NCBI RefSeq assembly: GCF_016785085.1
Contig: NZ_JAENHO010000005.1
Coordinates: forward strand, 186,001 to 250,000
Length of the DNA stretch: 64,000 nucleotides
Source of the DNA: Paractinoplanes lichenicola
GTDB taxonomy: Bacteria > Actinomycetota > Actinomycetes > Mycobacteriales > Micromonosporaceae
Direction of reading: 5' to 3'
In this document: one piece after another, positions 51,395-59,187 of the stretch
How positions within the stretch are numbered: position 1 is the stretch's first letter
How the letters are laid out: the number at the start of each line of letters is the position of its first letter
Program-made: the position numbers and the translations under genes
The notes under the pieces: generated by a model
What the model was told of the DNA's origin: nothing
The model's input: the letters and a program-made list of their open reading frames with translations, nothing else
Databases searched by the model: none

Positions 51395-52323
51395 GTCGCC
51401 TTCTTGAGAGGGGTGATCTTGACTCGTTCGGTGAGCACCTGGACGGCGTCCAGATGCCCGGTGCCGAGCCCGTGCCGGGTGACGTTGAGGGCGCCGGCGG
51501 CCGCCCCGGTGCGGACGGCCTGGGTCATCTCGCCGCCCTTGGCCAGCACGGCGGCGACCCCGGCGGTCATCGAGTCGCCGGCGCCGCGGTGGTCGGCGAT
51601 CGACAGCTTGGGGATGCCGACCTTGTAGATCTGCTCGTTGAACAGGGCCAGCGCGCCCGCGTCGGCCCGCGACAGCAGGGCCGCCTCGGCGCCGTCCTCG
51701 TGCAGCTTGACCAGCGCATCGGTGAGCGACTTCTCGGTCGCGTCCTTGATCATGCCGTCCCGGAGCAACTCCTCGTGGCTGACCTTGACCACGTGCAGGC
51801 CCGCCTCGAGCACGGCCTTGAGGTGGTCGCCGGACAGGTCGGCGATCACCCGGCAGCCGTGGGCCTTGAGGTCGTGGGCGAGGCGGCCGTAGACGTCGGG
51901 CCGGATCACCGAGGGGTGGGCCGGCCCGCTCAGGATCGCGTTGCCGGCCCGCAGGCCCTCGGCCAGCGCGAGGTTGTAGAGCTCGTCCAGCTCGTGCCGG
52001 GTGAACGGCGCGCCGGGCTGCTCGGCGAGCTCCTGGCGCTTGCCGTTGCGGCGGTCGTGCACGTACCAGCCGCTGCCGCTCTCGCGCGGAACCGTGCGCA
52101 GCTGCACGCCCTTGAAGTCGAGCAGCGGCTTGAGCACGCGGCCCACCTCGCCGCCGACCGCCGTGCAGAGCGTCACCTCGGCGCCGAGCGAGGTGATCAT
52201 GCGGGCCTGCCAGATGCCCTGACCACCCGGATGGACGTGCAGCTCCGGCTGGTTGTGTTGCTGTTCGATGGTCACCGTCAACTGCGGTGCCGGCGCGAAG
52301 ACCATCACCCGAGCGTCACCCAT
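51391..52323 (-). CDS. PfkB-family carbohydrate kinase
   Basis: The 310-residue kinase resembles 1-phosphofructokinase-type PfkB proteins. The first substrate-binding motif reads HPGGQGIWQARMITSLG, with Gln/Trp where the family usually has a GGKG-N pattern. The catalytic motif 2 is DHRGAGDSMTAGVAA with the Asp base. SGPAHPSVIRPDVY and DLSGDHLKAVLEAG fit the nucleotide-binding half. The altered motif 1 suggests a subfamily with a different sugar substrate. It precedes surE on one transcript with a four-base overlap. Confidence 0.83.
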   Translation of the reverse strand: MGDARVMVFAPAPQLTVTIEQQHNQPELHVHPGGQGIWQARMITSLGAEVTLCTAVGGEVGRVLKPLLDFKGVQLRTVPRESGSGWYVHDRRNGKRQELAEQPGAPFTRHELDELYNLALAEGLRAGNAILSGPAHPSVIRPDVYGRLAHDLKAHGCRVIADLSGDHLKAVLEAGLHVVKVSHEELLRDGMIKDATEKSLTDALVKLHEDGAEAALLSRADAGALALFNEQIYKVGIPKLSIADHRGAGDSMTAGVAAVLAKGGEMTQAVRTGAAAGALNVTRHGLGTGHLDAVQVLTERVKITPLKKAT

Positions 52324-52376
52324 ACGGGCATTCTTGCCCCTAGTTGGGGCGCTTCGGGCGGATTACGGCAAAAGCG

Positions 52377-52685
52377 TCAGAGCTCGAATCCCGCACCGGT
52401 CAGCTCGAGCACGGAATCGGTCAGCTCGGGACGCTCGCGGAGCAGGTCCTCCAGCCGTACGCGCCACTTGCCGGCCTCGACGTCGGCCGCGAACCGGTCG
52501 CCGCCGGTCTCGACCAGCGCCGTGAGCAGCCGCTGCCGGGTGTCGGCGAAGTGGCCGTACATCTCGCTGCCGAGCCGGCTCAGCACGCGCGCGGCGAACC
52601 CCTCGGATTGCGGGCTGCCCGCCGCCTGGACGAACGCGCGGGCGCCGTCCCACGCGACCCGGGGCTGGTGAATGACCGTGGCCAT
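52377..52685 (-). CDS. Hypothetical 102-residue protein
   Basis: The product reads MATVIHQPRVAWDGARAFVQ at the start and has a helical middle (RVLSRLGSEMYGHFADTRQR) and an acidic C-terminus (LRERPELTDSVLELTGAGFE). GGAGG lies eight bases before the ATG, which decides this start over the longer frame. No domain is recognised. It is probably cytosolic and helical. It precedes pfkB/surE on the same strand, 53 bases upstream of pfkB. Confidence 0.6.
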   Translation of the reverse strand: MATVIHQPRVAWDGARAFVQAAGSPQSEGFAARVLSRLGSEMYGHFADTRQRLLTALVETGGDRFAADVEAGKWRVRLEDLLRERPELTDSVLELTGAGFEL

Positions 52686-52885
52686 GATGCTGTCCTCCCG
52701 TGATGACATGGTCACCAAGCGTAGAGAGGATGCCGGGGGTGGGTCCGAAGGTCGGCACATCGCGGTGACCGGTACGAAGATCGTGCACCCTGGGATGTGA
52801 TGATCGCCATAGGGCTGTCGAACCATCGGGCGGCGGCCGGGGTATGTACGCGATGACAGCAAGTTCCGCCTGGAAAGGGATATCC

Positions 52886-53821
52886 GTGTCCAGACGTACC
52901 CTCGCGATTGTCATCTCCACGGTGCTCGCCGTGGTGGCCGGCGCGACACCGGCCGCAGCGCACTCCTCATCGCCCTCGTCGAAGTGGCCCAGCACGCTGG
53001 CGCTGCCCGCCGGGTTCCAGCCCGAGGGCGTCGCGATAGGCGACAAGCCGTACGCGTACTTCGGCTCGCGGGTCGACGGCGACATTTACCGGGTCAGCCT
53101 GCGTACGGGGAAGGGGTCGGTTTTCAGTGAGGGCCCCGGGGCGGGCAACCCGTCGCTCGGCCTCAAGATCGGCGACCGGAACCGGCTCTTCGTGGCCGGG
53201 GGCAGCGCCGGCAGCGCCCGCGTAGTCGACCTGCGCAGCGGGCAGGTGCTCAAGTCCTACACGCTCAAGACCCCGGGCAGCACTGCCTGGTTCATCAACG
53301 ACGTCGTGCTCACCCGCGACGCCGCCTGGTTCACCGACTCGGCCAACCCGGTGCTGTGGAAGGTGCCGCTCAACCTCAAGTCGGCGCCCGTGGCCGTCCC
53401 GCTCACCGGCGACATCCAGTACACGACGGGCAACAACGCGAACGGCATCTCCCGTACGCCGGACGGCCGCGCCCTGATCGTCGTCCAGTCCAACGTCGGC
53501 AAGCTTTTCAAGGTCGGCTACGACGGCCGCAGCACCGAGATCAAGCTGAACGGCACCGAGACGGTTGTCAACGGCGACGGCCTGTGGCTGCGCGGCCACC
53601 ACCTCTACGTCGTGCAGAACCGGCTCAACGTGATCGCCAAGGTCTCGCTGGACAAGCGGGCCACCAAGGGCCAGGTCGTCTCCCGTACGGGCAGCGCCTC
53701 GTTCGACGTGCCGACCACGATCGCCGAGTACGGCAAGCGGTTCTACCTGCCCAACGCCCGCTTCACGACCCCGGCCGAGCCGACCACGACGTACGACGCC
53801 GTGGCCGTGCCCGTTCCGTAG
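52886..53821 (+). CDS. Secreted SMP-30-like beta-propeller protein
   Basis: The 311-residue protein starts GTG with AAAGGG upstream and has a Sec-type signal (RTLAIVISTVLAVVAGATPA, cut near AAAHS). The mature part is a six-bladed beta propeller of the SMP-30/gluconolactonase or YncE-like type, with repeated blade motifs such as GAGNPSLGLKIGDRNRLFVA, AWFINDVVLTRDAAWFTDS and NGISRTPDGRALIVVQSN. Typical metal-ligand residues cannot be assigned. Extracellular binding or hydrolase function is possible. The stop is three bases from the convergent HelD gene. Confidence 0.75.
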   Translation: MSRRTLAIVISTVLAVVAGATPAAAHSSSPSSKWPSTLALPAGFQPEGVAIGDKPYAYFGSRVDGDIYRVSLRTGKGSVFSEGPGAGNPSLGLKIGDRNRLFVAGGSAGSARVVDLRSGQVLKSYTLKTPGSTAWFINDVVLTRDAAWFTDSANPVLWKVPLNLKSAPVAVPLTGDIQYTTGNNANGISRTPDGRALIVVQSNVGKLFKVGYDGRSTEIKLNGTETVVNGDGLWLRGHHLYVVQNRLNVIAKVSLDKRATKGQVVSRTGSASFDVPTTIAEYGKRFYLPNARFTTPAEPTTTYDAVAVPVP

Positions 53822-53824
53822 GTC

Positions 53825-55963
53825 CTAGCCGCGCCAGCCGGGGTCGGTCCCGATCGTGGTCAGGCGCTGGGTGGCCCGGGACAGGGCGACGTAGAGGGTG
53901 CGCAGGCCGGCCGGATCCTTCGTGAGGGAGCCCGGCTCGACCAGCACCACCGCGTCGTACTCCATGCCCTTGGCCTCCAGCGCCGTGACCACCTGGACCC
54001 GCTCCGGCAGGCCGGCGACCCAGGCCGCCATCTCGTCGCGGCGCGGCACCGGGGTGATCACGCCGATCGTCCCGTCGACGTCGGCCAGCTGCTTCTCGGT
54101 CACCTCGCGGACCCGCTCGGCCAGCCGCGCGGCGTCGGTCACCACGTCGACCGGGTCGACCCCCGTGCTGCGGACCGCGGTCGGCAGCGGCAGGTCGGGC
54201 ATGATCCGGCGGATCACCGAGGCGGCCACCGCGAAGATCTCCGACGAGTTCCGGTAGTTCGTGGTCAGCGCGTAGCTGTTGCGCTTGCGCGAGCCCAGCG
54301 CCTTGTCGCGGGAGCGGTCGAGCTCGTCCACGTCGCCCGACCACGCCGTCTGGGCCGGGTCGCCCACGATGGTCCACGACGCGAACGACCCGCGGCGGCC
54401 GATCATGCGCCACTGCATCGGCGAGACGTCCTGCGACTCGTCGACCACCACGTGGGCGTACTCCCGGTAGTCCTCGTCGCGCTGCACCTGCTGGGCGCGG
54501 GCCGCCGCCTGCCGCTCGTTGGCCGTGCTCAGCTCCTGGATGCCGTCACGCACGTGGAACGGGTTCTTCGTCTTGCGCTGGGGCTTGCGCGGGCGGCCCA
54601 TCAGCTCGTCCAGCTCGTCGAGCAGCGCCACGTCGGCGATCGTCGGGCCCTCGGCGTCGAGCGCGTCGAACGAGCCCTGCAGGCGGCCGATCTCCTCCCG
54701 CGAGAGCAGACCGTGCGCGTACGACCGGAGGCGGCCCGGATCGGCCAGCCAGCGCAGCACACGCATCGGCGTGAACCGCGGCCACCACGCCTTGAGGAAC
54801 TCGCGGAAGTCGGGCCGGTCGGCCAGCTCGGCCTCGAAATCCGGCTTCTCGGGCAGGCCGGACACCTTCTGCTGGCGGGCCTGCGCCCACAGCGCGTCGA
54901 AGACCCGGTCGAAGCCCGTGCCGCGCACCTCGTTGCGCCGGGCCCCGCGGGGCAGCGCCGAGCGGCGGATGCGGTCGAGCTCCCGCGCGTCGAGCCGCAG
55001 CAGCGTGCCCCGATAGAGCAGGCGCAGCTCGGCCGGGCCGCCGGGCACGGCGTCGTGCGAGGCCCGCTCGAGCACCCGGCGCATGCGCAGCGAGCCCTTG
55101 ATCGCGGCGACGTCGCTGGGGTCGACCCGCGACGCGTCATAACCCGGCACGAGCGTGCCCAGCGAGCGCAGGGTCGCCGTGTCCTCGCCCAGCGAGGGCA
55201 GCACTGTGGCGATGTAGTCGACGAAGACGCCGGACGGGCCGACGACCAGGATGCCGCCGCCGGCGAACCGGTTGCGGTCCGAATAGAGCAGGTAGGCCGC
55301 GCGGTGCAGGGCCACGGCGGTCTTGCCGGTGCCGGGGCCGCCGGTCACGATCGTCACGCCCGAGGCGGGGGAGCGGATCGCGTCGTCCTGCTCGCGCTGG
55401 ATGGTGGCGACGATGTCGCGCATGCCCCGGCCGGTGGCCTTGGACAGGCTGGCCAGCAGCGCGCCGTCGCCGACCACGCGCATGTCGGCCGGCGCGGCCT
55501 CGGGGTCGAGCAGGTCGTCCTCGATGCCGGTGACCCGCTCGCGGGTCGACTGGATCATGCGGCGGCGGACGACGCCCAGCGGCTCGGCCGGGGTGGCCCG
55601 ATAGAACGCGGCGGCGGCGGGCGCCCGCCAGTCGACCACCAGCGGCTGCGAGGTGTCGTCGCGGATGCCCATGCGGCCGACGTAGTGGGTGGCCCCGGTG
55701 CCGAGGTCGAGGCGGCCGAAGACCAGCCCCTCGTGCTCGGTGTCGAGCGCGTGCCGGCGGCGGGCGGCGTGAAAGACCATCGCGTCCCGCTCGACCAGCG
55801 CGCCGAACGTGCCCACCCCGGCGAGCTGATAGCCCTCCTTCTCGGCCCGTGAGGCGTCGCGGCGGAGCTCGGCGAGCCGGGCATAGACGCGGTCGACGTG
55901 CTTCTGCTCGACCGCGATCTCCTGTTGAAGAACGGTGGCGTCGCTCAAAACGGTGAATCTCAC
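53825..55963 (-). CDS. HelD-like UvrD-family helicase (RNA polymerase-associated)
   Basis: The 712-residue protein has the actinobacterial HelD layout. An N-terminal coiled coil (VEQKHVDRVYARLAELRRDA) and the GRLDLGTGATHYVGRMGIRD domain precede the helicase core. Walker A is VTIVTGGPGTGKTAVALHRA, motif II AHVVVDESQDVSPMQWRMIG, motif III WTIVGDPAQTAWSG and motif VI RTLYVALSRATQRL. HelD proteins remove stalled RNA polymerase and can give rifampicin tolerance. The GTG at 55963 is the most upstream good start. No rifamycin-associated element is visible upstream. Confidence 0.88.
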   Translation of the reverse strand: MRFTVLSDATVLQQEIAVEQKHVDRVYARLAELRRDASRAEKEGYQLAGVGTFGALVERDAMVFHAARRRHALDTEHEGLVFGRLDLGTGATHYVGRMGIRDDTSQPLVVDWRAPAAAAFYRATPAEPLGVVRRRMIQSTRERVTGIEDDLLDPEAAPADMRVVGDGALLASLSKATGRGMRDIVATIQREQDDAIRSPASGVTIVTGGPGTGKTAVALHRAAYLLYSDRNRFAGGGILVVGPSGVFVDYIATVLPSLGEDTATLRSLGTLVPGYDASRVDPSDVAAIKGSLRMRRVLERASHDAVPGGPAELRLLYRGTLLRLDARELDRIRRSALPRGARRNEVRGTGFDRVFDALWAQARQQKVSGLPEKPDFEAELADRPDFREFLKAWWPRFTPMRVLRWLADPGRLRSYAHGLLSREEIGRLQGSFDALDAEGPTIADVALLDELDELMGRPRKPQRKTKNPFHVRDGIQELSTANERQAAARAQQVQRDEDYREYAHVVVDESQDVSPMQWRMIGRRGSFASWTIVGDPAQTAWSGDVDELDRSRDKALGSRKRNSYALTTNYRNSSEIFAVAASVIRRIMPDLPLPTAVRSTGVDPVDVVTDAARLAERVREVTEKQLADVDGTIGVITPVPRRDEMAAWVAGLPERVQVVTALEAKGMEYDAVVLVEPGSLTKDPAGLRTLYVALSRATQRLTTIGTDPGWRG

Positions 55964-56097
55964 TTTCCGGCACCCCGATGCACGCGTCCGGGCAGCGTGC
56001 TCGCATAAGGGGGCGTTCGAACTTACTCCGTGGGGGCCCGCCGCGTCTCACCCGGCCCTCATCACCGCTGGCCGAACGTCCCGCGGCGTGGAGCCAC

Positions 56098-56182
56098 CCC
56101 AAGATCACGGCTCGAACAGGGGGCCCACCCCAACCGGGGGACCCCCACCCTCGCCCATTTTATCGAGTGGGGGCGATCTTGG
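56098..56182 (-). repeat. Large dyad between the hydrolase and HelD genes
   Basis: CCAAGATC (56098-56105) and GATCTTGG (56175-56182) pair around about 70 bases that contain a second stem (CCCCCACCCTCG with CGAGTGGGGG). The region lies between the end of the hydrolase and the start of the HelD gene, both minus strand. Terminator or leader structure is possible. The rest of 55964-56230 has no gene. Confidence 0.35.
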
Positions 56183-56230
56183 AGGGCGTCGCAATTCTCG
56201 GCTGTGGACAGCGCGGAATTGTGGAAAACC

Positions 56231-57181
56231 CTAAGCGGCCTTCTTCAGTGTGCTAGCCGACCGGCGAGCACGGCGCGGGCGGCGGGCCGGGGTGGCGCGC
56301 TCGACGATCGCGGTCAGGGCGGCCGACACCTCGTGCGGGCGCTCCAGCGGCAGCATGTGGCCGGCCCCGGGCACCACCCGCAGGTCGGCGAAGGGCAGCG
56401 CCTCGGCAATCGAGCGGGCGCAGGCGGGCGGGGTCAGCCGGTCGCGCTCGCCGACCAGCACCGCGGCCGGCACGTCGGCCAGGGCGGTCAGTGTGTCGAG
56501 GCGTTGCTGGGCGCCGATCGAGGGGCGGAAGGCGCCGATCGAGCGCAGCGAGGCCCGGCCGAAGCTGCGCATGGCCAGGTCGAGCGCGGCCTCATCGCAG
56601 TCGTCGCCGAACAGCAGCCAGCGCACGGCCGGGCGCAGCGCGGGCAGCAGGGCGCGGTGCGGGCGCCACGGGCCGGAGCGGGCCAGCACGCCGGCGCCGA
56701 TCGTCTCGCCCGCGCGCATCAGCGCCGCGATCCGGGCCGGCAGCCCGTACTGGGTGTGGGTGTGGCCCTCGGCGGTGGTCGAGACGAACAGCAGCCCGGC
56801 CACCCGCTCGGCGAACACGTCCGGGTGAGCGTGGGCGAACTCCATGATCGTCATGCCGCCCATGGAGTGGCCGCCGAGCACGACCGGGCCGGTCGGGGCG
56901 TAGCGGCGCAGCACCTCGGCGAGGTCGTCGCCCAGCTGGCCCAGCGTGGCCCCGCCGACCCCGGTGGCGCCGGAGCGGCCGTGGCCCCGGGTGTCGTAGG
57001 CGATCACGCGCGGGCGCCGGGCGCCGAGCACCCGCAGGGCGGCGATCTGGTGCTTCCACGTGCGTCTGTCCTGGCACCAGCCGTGCGCCAGCACCACGGT
57101 GAGCGGGGCGTCGGCCGGCCCGTACGCCTCGACGTGCAGCCGCACGCCGTCCGGGAGCGTCAGCTCCGAGCGCTCGGACAT
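56231..57181 (-). CDS. Alpha/beta hydrolase
   Basis: The 316-residue protein has the hydrolase core: oxyanion strand TVVLAHGWCQDRRTW, nucleophile elbow VVLGGHSMGGMTIME (Ser in G-H-S-M-G) and a C-terminal catalytic His in VPGAGHMLPLERPHEV, with Asp in VLVGERDRLTPP. It most resembles prolyl/epoxide-hydrolase-type single-domain enzymes with a cap (VRWLLFGDDCDE region). GGAGG five bases before ATG 57181 decides the start. The basic tail (RRPRRARRSAST) is unusual. Substrate unknown. Confidence 0.85.
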   Translation of the reverse strand: MSERSELTLPDGVRLHVEAYGPADAPLTVVLAHGWCQDRRTWKHQIAALRVLGARRPRVIAYDTRGHGRSGATGVGGATLGQLGDDLAEVLRRYAPTGPVVLGGHSMGGMTIMEFAHAHPDVFAERVAGLLFVSTTAEGHTHTQYGLPARIAALMRAGETIGAGVLARSGPWRPHRALLPALRPAVRWLLFGDDCDEAALDLAMRSFGRASLRSIGAFRPSIGAQQRLDTLTALADVPAAVLVGERDRLTPPACARSIAEALPFADLRVVPGAGHMLPLERPHEVSAALTAIVERATPARRPRRARRSASTLKKAA

Positions 57182-57273
57182 GGGCACCTCCGCGATCCGC
57201 ATGCCCCCGGCTATACCCGCGGGTAATAAGCATCACTCGCGATCACCCGAAATGCCACTGCCGATTCGGCGCA

Positions 57274-57293
57274 CCAGGGCCGAAAGTCCCGAG
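57274..57293. promoter_or_regulatory. Dos-box-like site upstream of carbonic anhydrase
   Basis: CCAGGGCCGAAAGTCCCGAG agrees with 14 of 20 DosR consensus positions. The 17-mer CAGGGCCGAAAGTCCCG within it is identical to the reverse complement of the site before the acg pair. It lies about 62 bases upstream of the carbonic anhydrase start. Confidence 0.6.
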
Positions 57294-57354
57294 CGGAACG
57301 TGAGTTCGCTCGCACTCCCTGTTCATGCGGCCGAACTGGGCCAGAATCACTCGT

Positions 57355-57975
57355 ATGACGACCGACCCGTCGGCGGGGCCCGCCGTTCCGATCACCAACG
57401 CCGCGGAAGCCCTGGCCGAGCTGGTCGCGGGCAACAAGCGGTTCGTCAGCGCCCGCCCCGAGCACGGGCACCGGGTCTCGGCGGCCGCCGCCTCCTCGGG
57501 CCGGCAGCAGCCGCACGCGGTGGTGCTGGGCTGCATCGACTCCCGGGTGCCGCTCGAGGCGATCTTCGACCAGACCTTCGGGTCGATCTGCGTGGTGCGC
57601 TCCGGCGGGCACGTGGTCGACCGCGCGGTGCTGGGCTCGGTCGGCTTCGCGGTGGCCGAGCTGGGCGTCCCGCTGATCATGGTGCTGGGCCACAAGCGGT
57701 GCGGCGCGGTGATGGCGTCGGTGGCCGCGCTGCGGGCCGGCGAGATCCCGGCGGGGGAGATCGGCTATCTGGTCGACGAGATCGCCCCGGCCGTGCGCGC
57801 GGTCGGCGTCGACGATCCCGACGCCGCCGAGAAGGCGATGCGGGCGCACGTGGGCCGCACGGTCCGGCGGATGGGCACGGTCGACGTGGTGGCCGACGCC
57901 GTGGCCTCGGGCCGGGTCGACGTGGTGGGCGCGGTCTACGACCTCGACACGGGCGTCGTCGAGCTGCTGCCCTGA
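57355..57975 (+). CDS. Beta-class carbonic anhydrase
   Basis: The 206-residue enzyme interconverts CO2 and bicarbonate with zinc. Ligands are Cys/Asp in VVLGCIDSRVPLEAIF and His/Cys in IMVLGHKRCGAVMASV, the beta-class pattern C-x-D-x-R ... H-x-x-C. No signal peptide, so cytosolic. ATG at 57355 gives the usual N-terminus; an in-frame ATG at 57325 is possible, and neither has a clear RBS. The Dos-box-like site upstream suggests hypoxia-linked expression. A converging gene and a shared hairpin follow. Confidence 0.92.
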   Translation: MTTDPSAGPAVPITNAAEALAELVAGNKRFVSARPEHGHRVSAAAASSGRQQPHAVVLGCIDSRVPLEAIFDQTFGSICVVRSGGHVVDRAVLGSVGFAVAELGVPLIMVLGHKRCGAVMASVAALRAGEIPAGEIGYLVDEIAPAVRAVGVDDPDAAEKAMRAHVGRTVRRMGTVDVVADAVASGRVDVVGAVYDLDTGVVELLP

Positions 57976-58037
57976 CGTCCCTTTTGTCGAGATCCTGCCC
58001 TCATGATCGCGGTGGGTTGATCTTCAAGGGGTGCGAA

Positions 58038-58071
58038 AAGGCGCCTGTCGGCCGTAGCCGTCAGGCGCCTT
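58038..58071. terminator. Bidirectional hairpin between convergent genes
   Basis: AAGGCGCCTG (58038-58047) pairs with CAGGCGCCTT (58062-58071); inner GGC/GCC extends the stem. It lies between the carbonic anhydrase and the 108-residue hypothetical gene. Confidence 0.75.
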
Positions 58072-58092
58072 CGCGCTTCAGCGGTGAGGGGC

Positions 58093-58419
58093 TCAGCCCT
58101 CGAACACACCCGCGTCGACCAGACGCTTCTCGGTGGCGCCCCAGCCGTGGCTCGGGTTCGCCTCCTCGAGCGCGCCGAGCTCGGCCCGGATCTTGGCGCC
58201 GTGACCGGCGGCCGAGAGCGCCCGGATCTCCTCGACGAAAGCGTCGGAGTCGGTCTTGAGGTGCGCGGTCTTGCCGTTGGTCAGGTTCCGCACATACGCG
58301 AAGCGGCCGTTGGCGAGCGGGATGACGTACTTGTACTCACCGAGCACGCTGAGGGCGCCACCGGCGCCCTGGCCGGCGCGGACTGATGCGCGGGCGGTCT
58401 TTGAGGTGTTGCTCGCCAC
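58093..58419 (-). CDS. Hypothetical 108-residue protein
   Basis: The GTG start has AAGGAG eight bases upstream. The protein begins with a basic, Ser/Thr/Ala-rich segment (NTSKTARASVRAGQGAGG) and continues with a compact mixed domain (LGEYKYVIPLANGRFAYVRN). It ends with an acidic helix (KIRAELGALEEANPSHGWGA). It resembles conserved short actinobacterial proteins of unknown function, but I cannot name a domain. Probably cytosolic. Confidence 0.6.
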   Translation of the reverse strand: MASNTSKTARASVRAGQGAGGALSVLGEYKYVIPLANGRFAYVRNLTNGKTAHLKTDSDAFVEEIRALSAAGHGAKIRAELGALEEANPSHGWGATEKRLVDAGVFEG

Positions 58420-58653
58420 GGCGGCACTCCTTGGAGAAAGCAGAAAAAAGGCCTTGCCAACTCTACACGATCCTCCGGGGACCGTGCCGTCCGAGCAGGT
58501 TGAGGCGTTGAGCAGGATGTGCCACTACGGCCGATCCGATGTCGATGTTGCCGATTCTCTGGCGCACCATCCGTACCAACCGGCATCATGGGACACGATC
58601 AACCGCGGTCGAGGTCGTAGGGGAAGACGCACCTCGGTCTTCGGGAGGTCACC

Positions 58654-59145
58654 GTGCCAACGTGTGGCGTCGTATACGTCCACTCGACCCCACTCGCCGT
58701 GTGCCAACACGTCGAGTGGGCGATCGCGCGCGTACTGACAGCGCCGGTCACGCTGCACTGGACGCCGCAGCCGGTCGATCCCGGCATGCGGCGCGCCGAG
58801 TGCAGCTGGACCGGTCGTGCCGGTACTGGCGCCGAGCTGGCTGCTGCCCTCCGGCAGTGGCCCATGATCCGTTTCGAGGTGACCGAGGAACCGAGCCCGG
58901 GTGTGGACGGCGAGCGTTTCATGCACGTCCCGGGTCGCGGCCTCTTTCACGGGATCATGGGCGCGTCGGGCGACATCCAGATCGGCGAGGACCGGCTGCG
59001 CGCAATCATGGCCTCCGCGCGAGCGCCGGAGGCCCTTTCGCATGCCCTGGAGAAGGCGCTCGGCTCCGCCTGGGACGCCGAGCTCGAGCCCTACCGGTAC
59101 GCCGGTGACGGCGCCCCCGTCACGCTGCTGACCCGGGTGGGCTGA
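58654..59145 (+). CDS. DUF3145 family protein
   Basis: The 163-residue protein matches DUF3145, found almost only in actinobacteria. It opens CGVVYVHSTPLAVCQHVEWA, continues with PVTLHWTPQPVDPGMRRAE and contains RFMHVPGRGLFHGIMGASGD and LSHALEKALGSAWDAELEPY. The GTG start has GGGAGG nearby. No function is known; its wide conservation in the phylum suggests a housekeeping role. It stands alone between intergenic stretches. The roughly 230 bases before it (58420-58653) hold nothing recognisable. Confidence 0.88.
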   Translation: MPTCGVVYVHSTPLAVCQHVEWAIARVLTAPVTLHWTPQPVDPGMRRAECSWTGRAGTGAELAAALRQWPMIRFEVTEEPSPGVDGERFMHVPGRGLFHGIMGASGDIQIGEDRLRAIMASARAPEALSHALEKALGSAWDAELEPYRYAGDGAPVTLLTRVG

Positions 59146-59187
59146 CCCGCGCGTTACGTCCGGATGGCTCCCTGATTCGATGCTGGT

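Noticed and set aside
55964-56230. Rifamycin-associated element upstream of helD
   Set aside because: The expected inverted repeat is not visible; G-tracts here do not match it.
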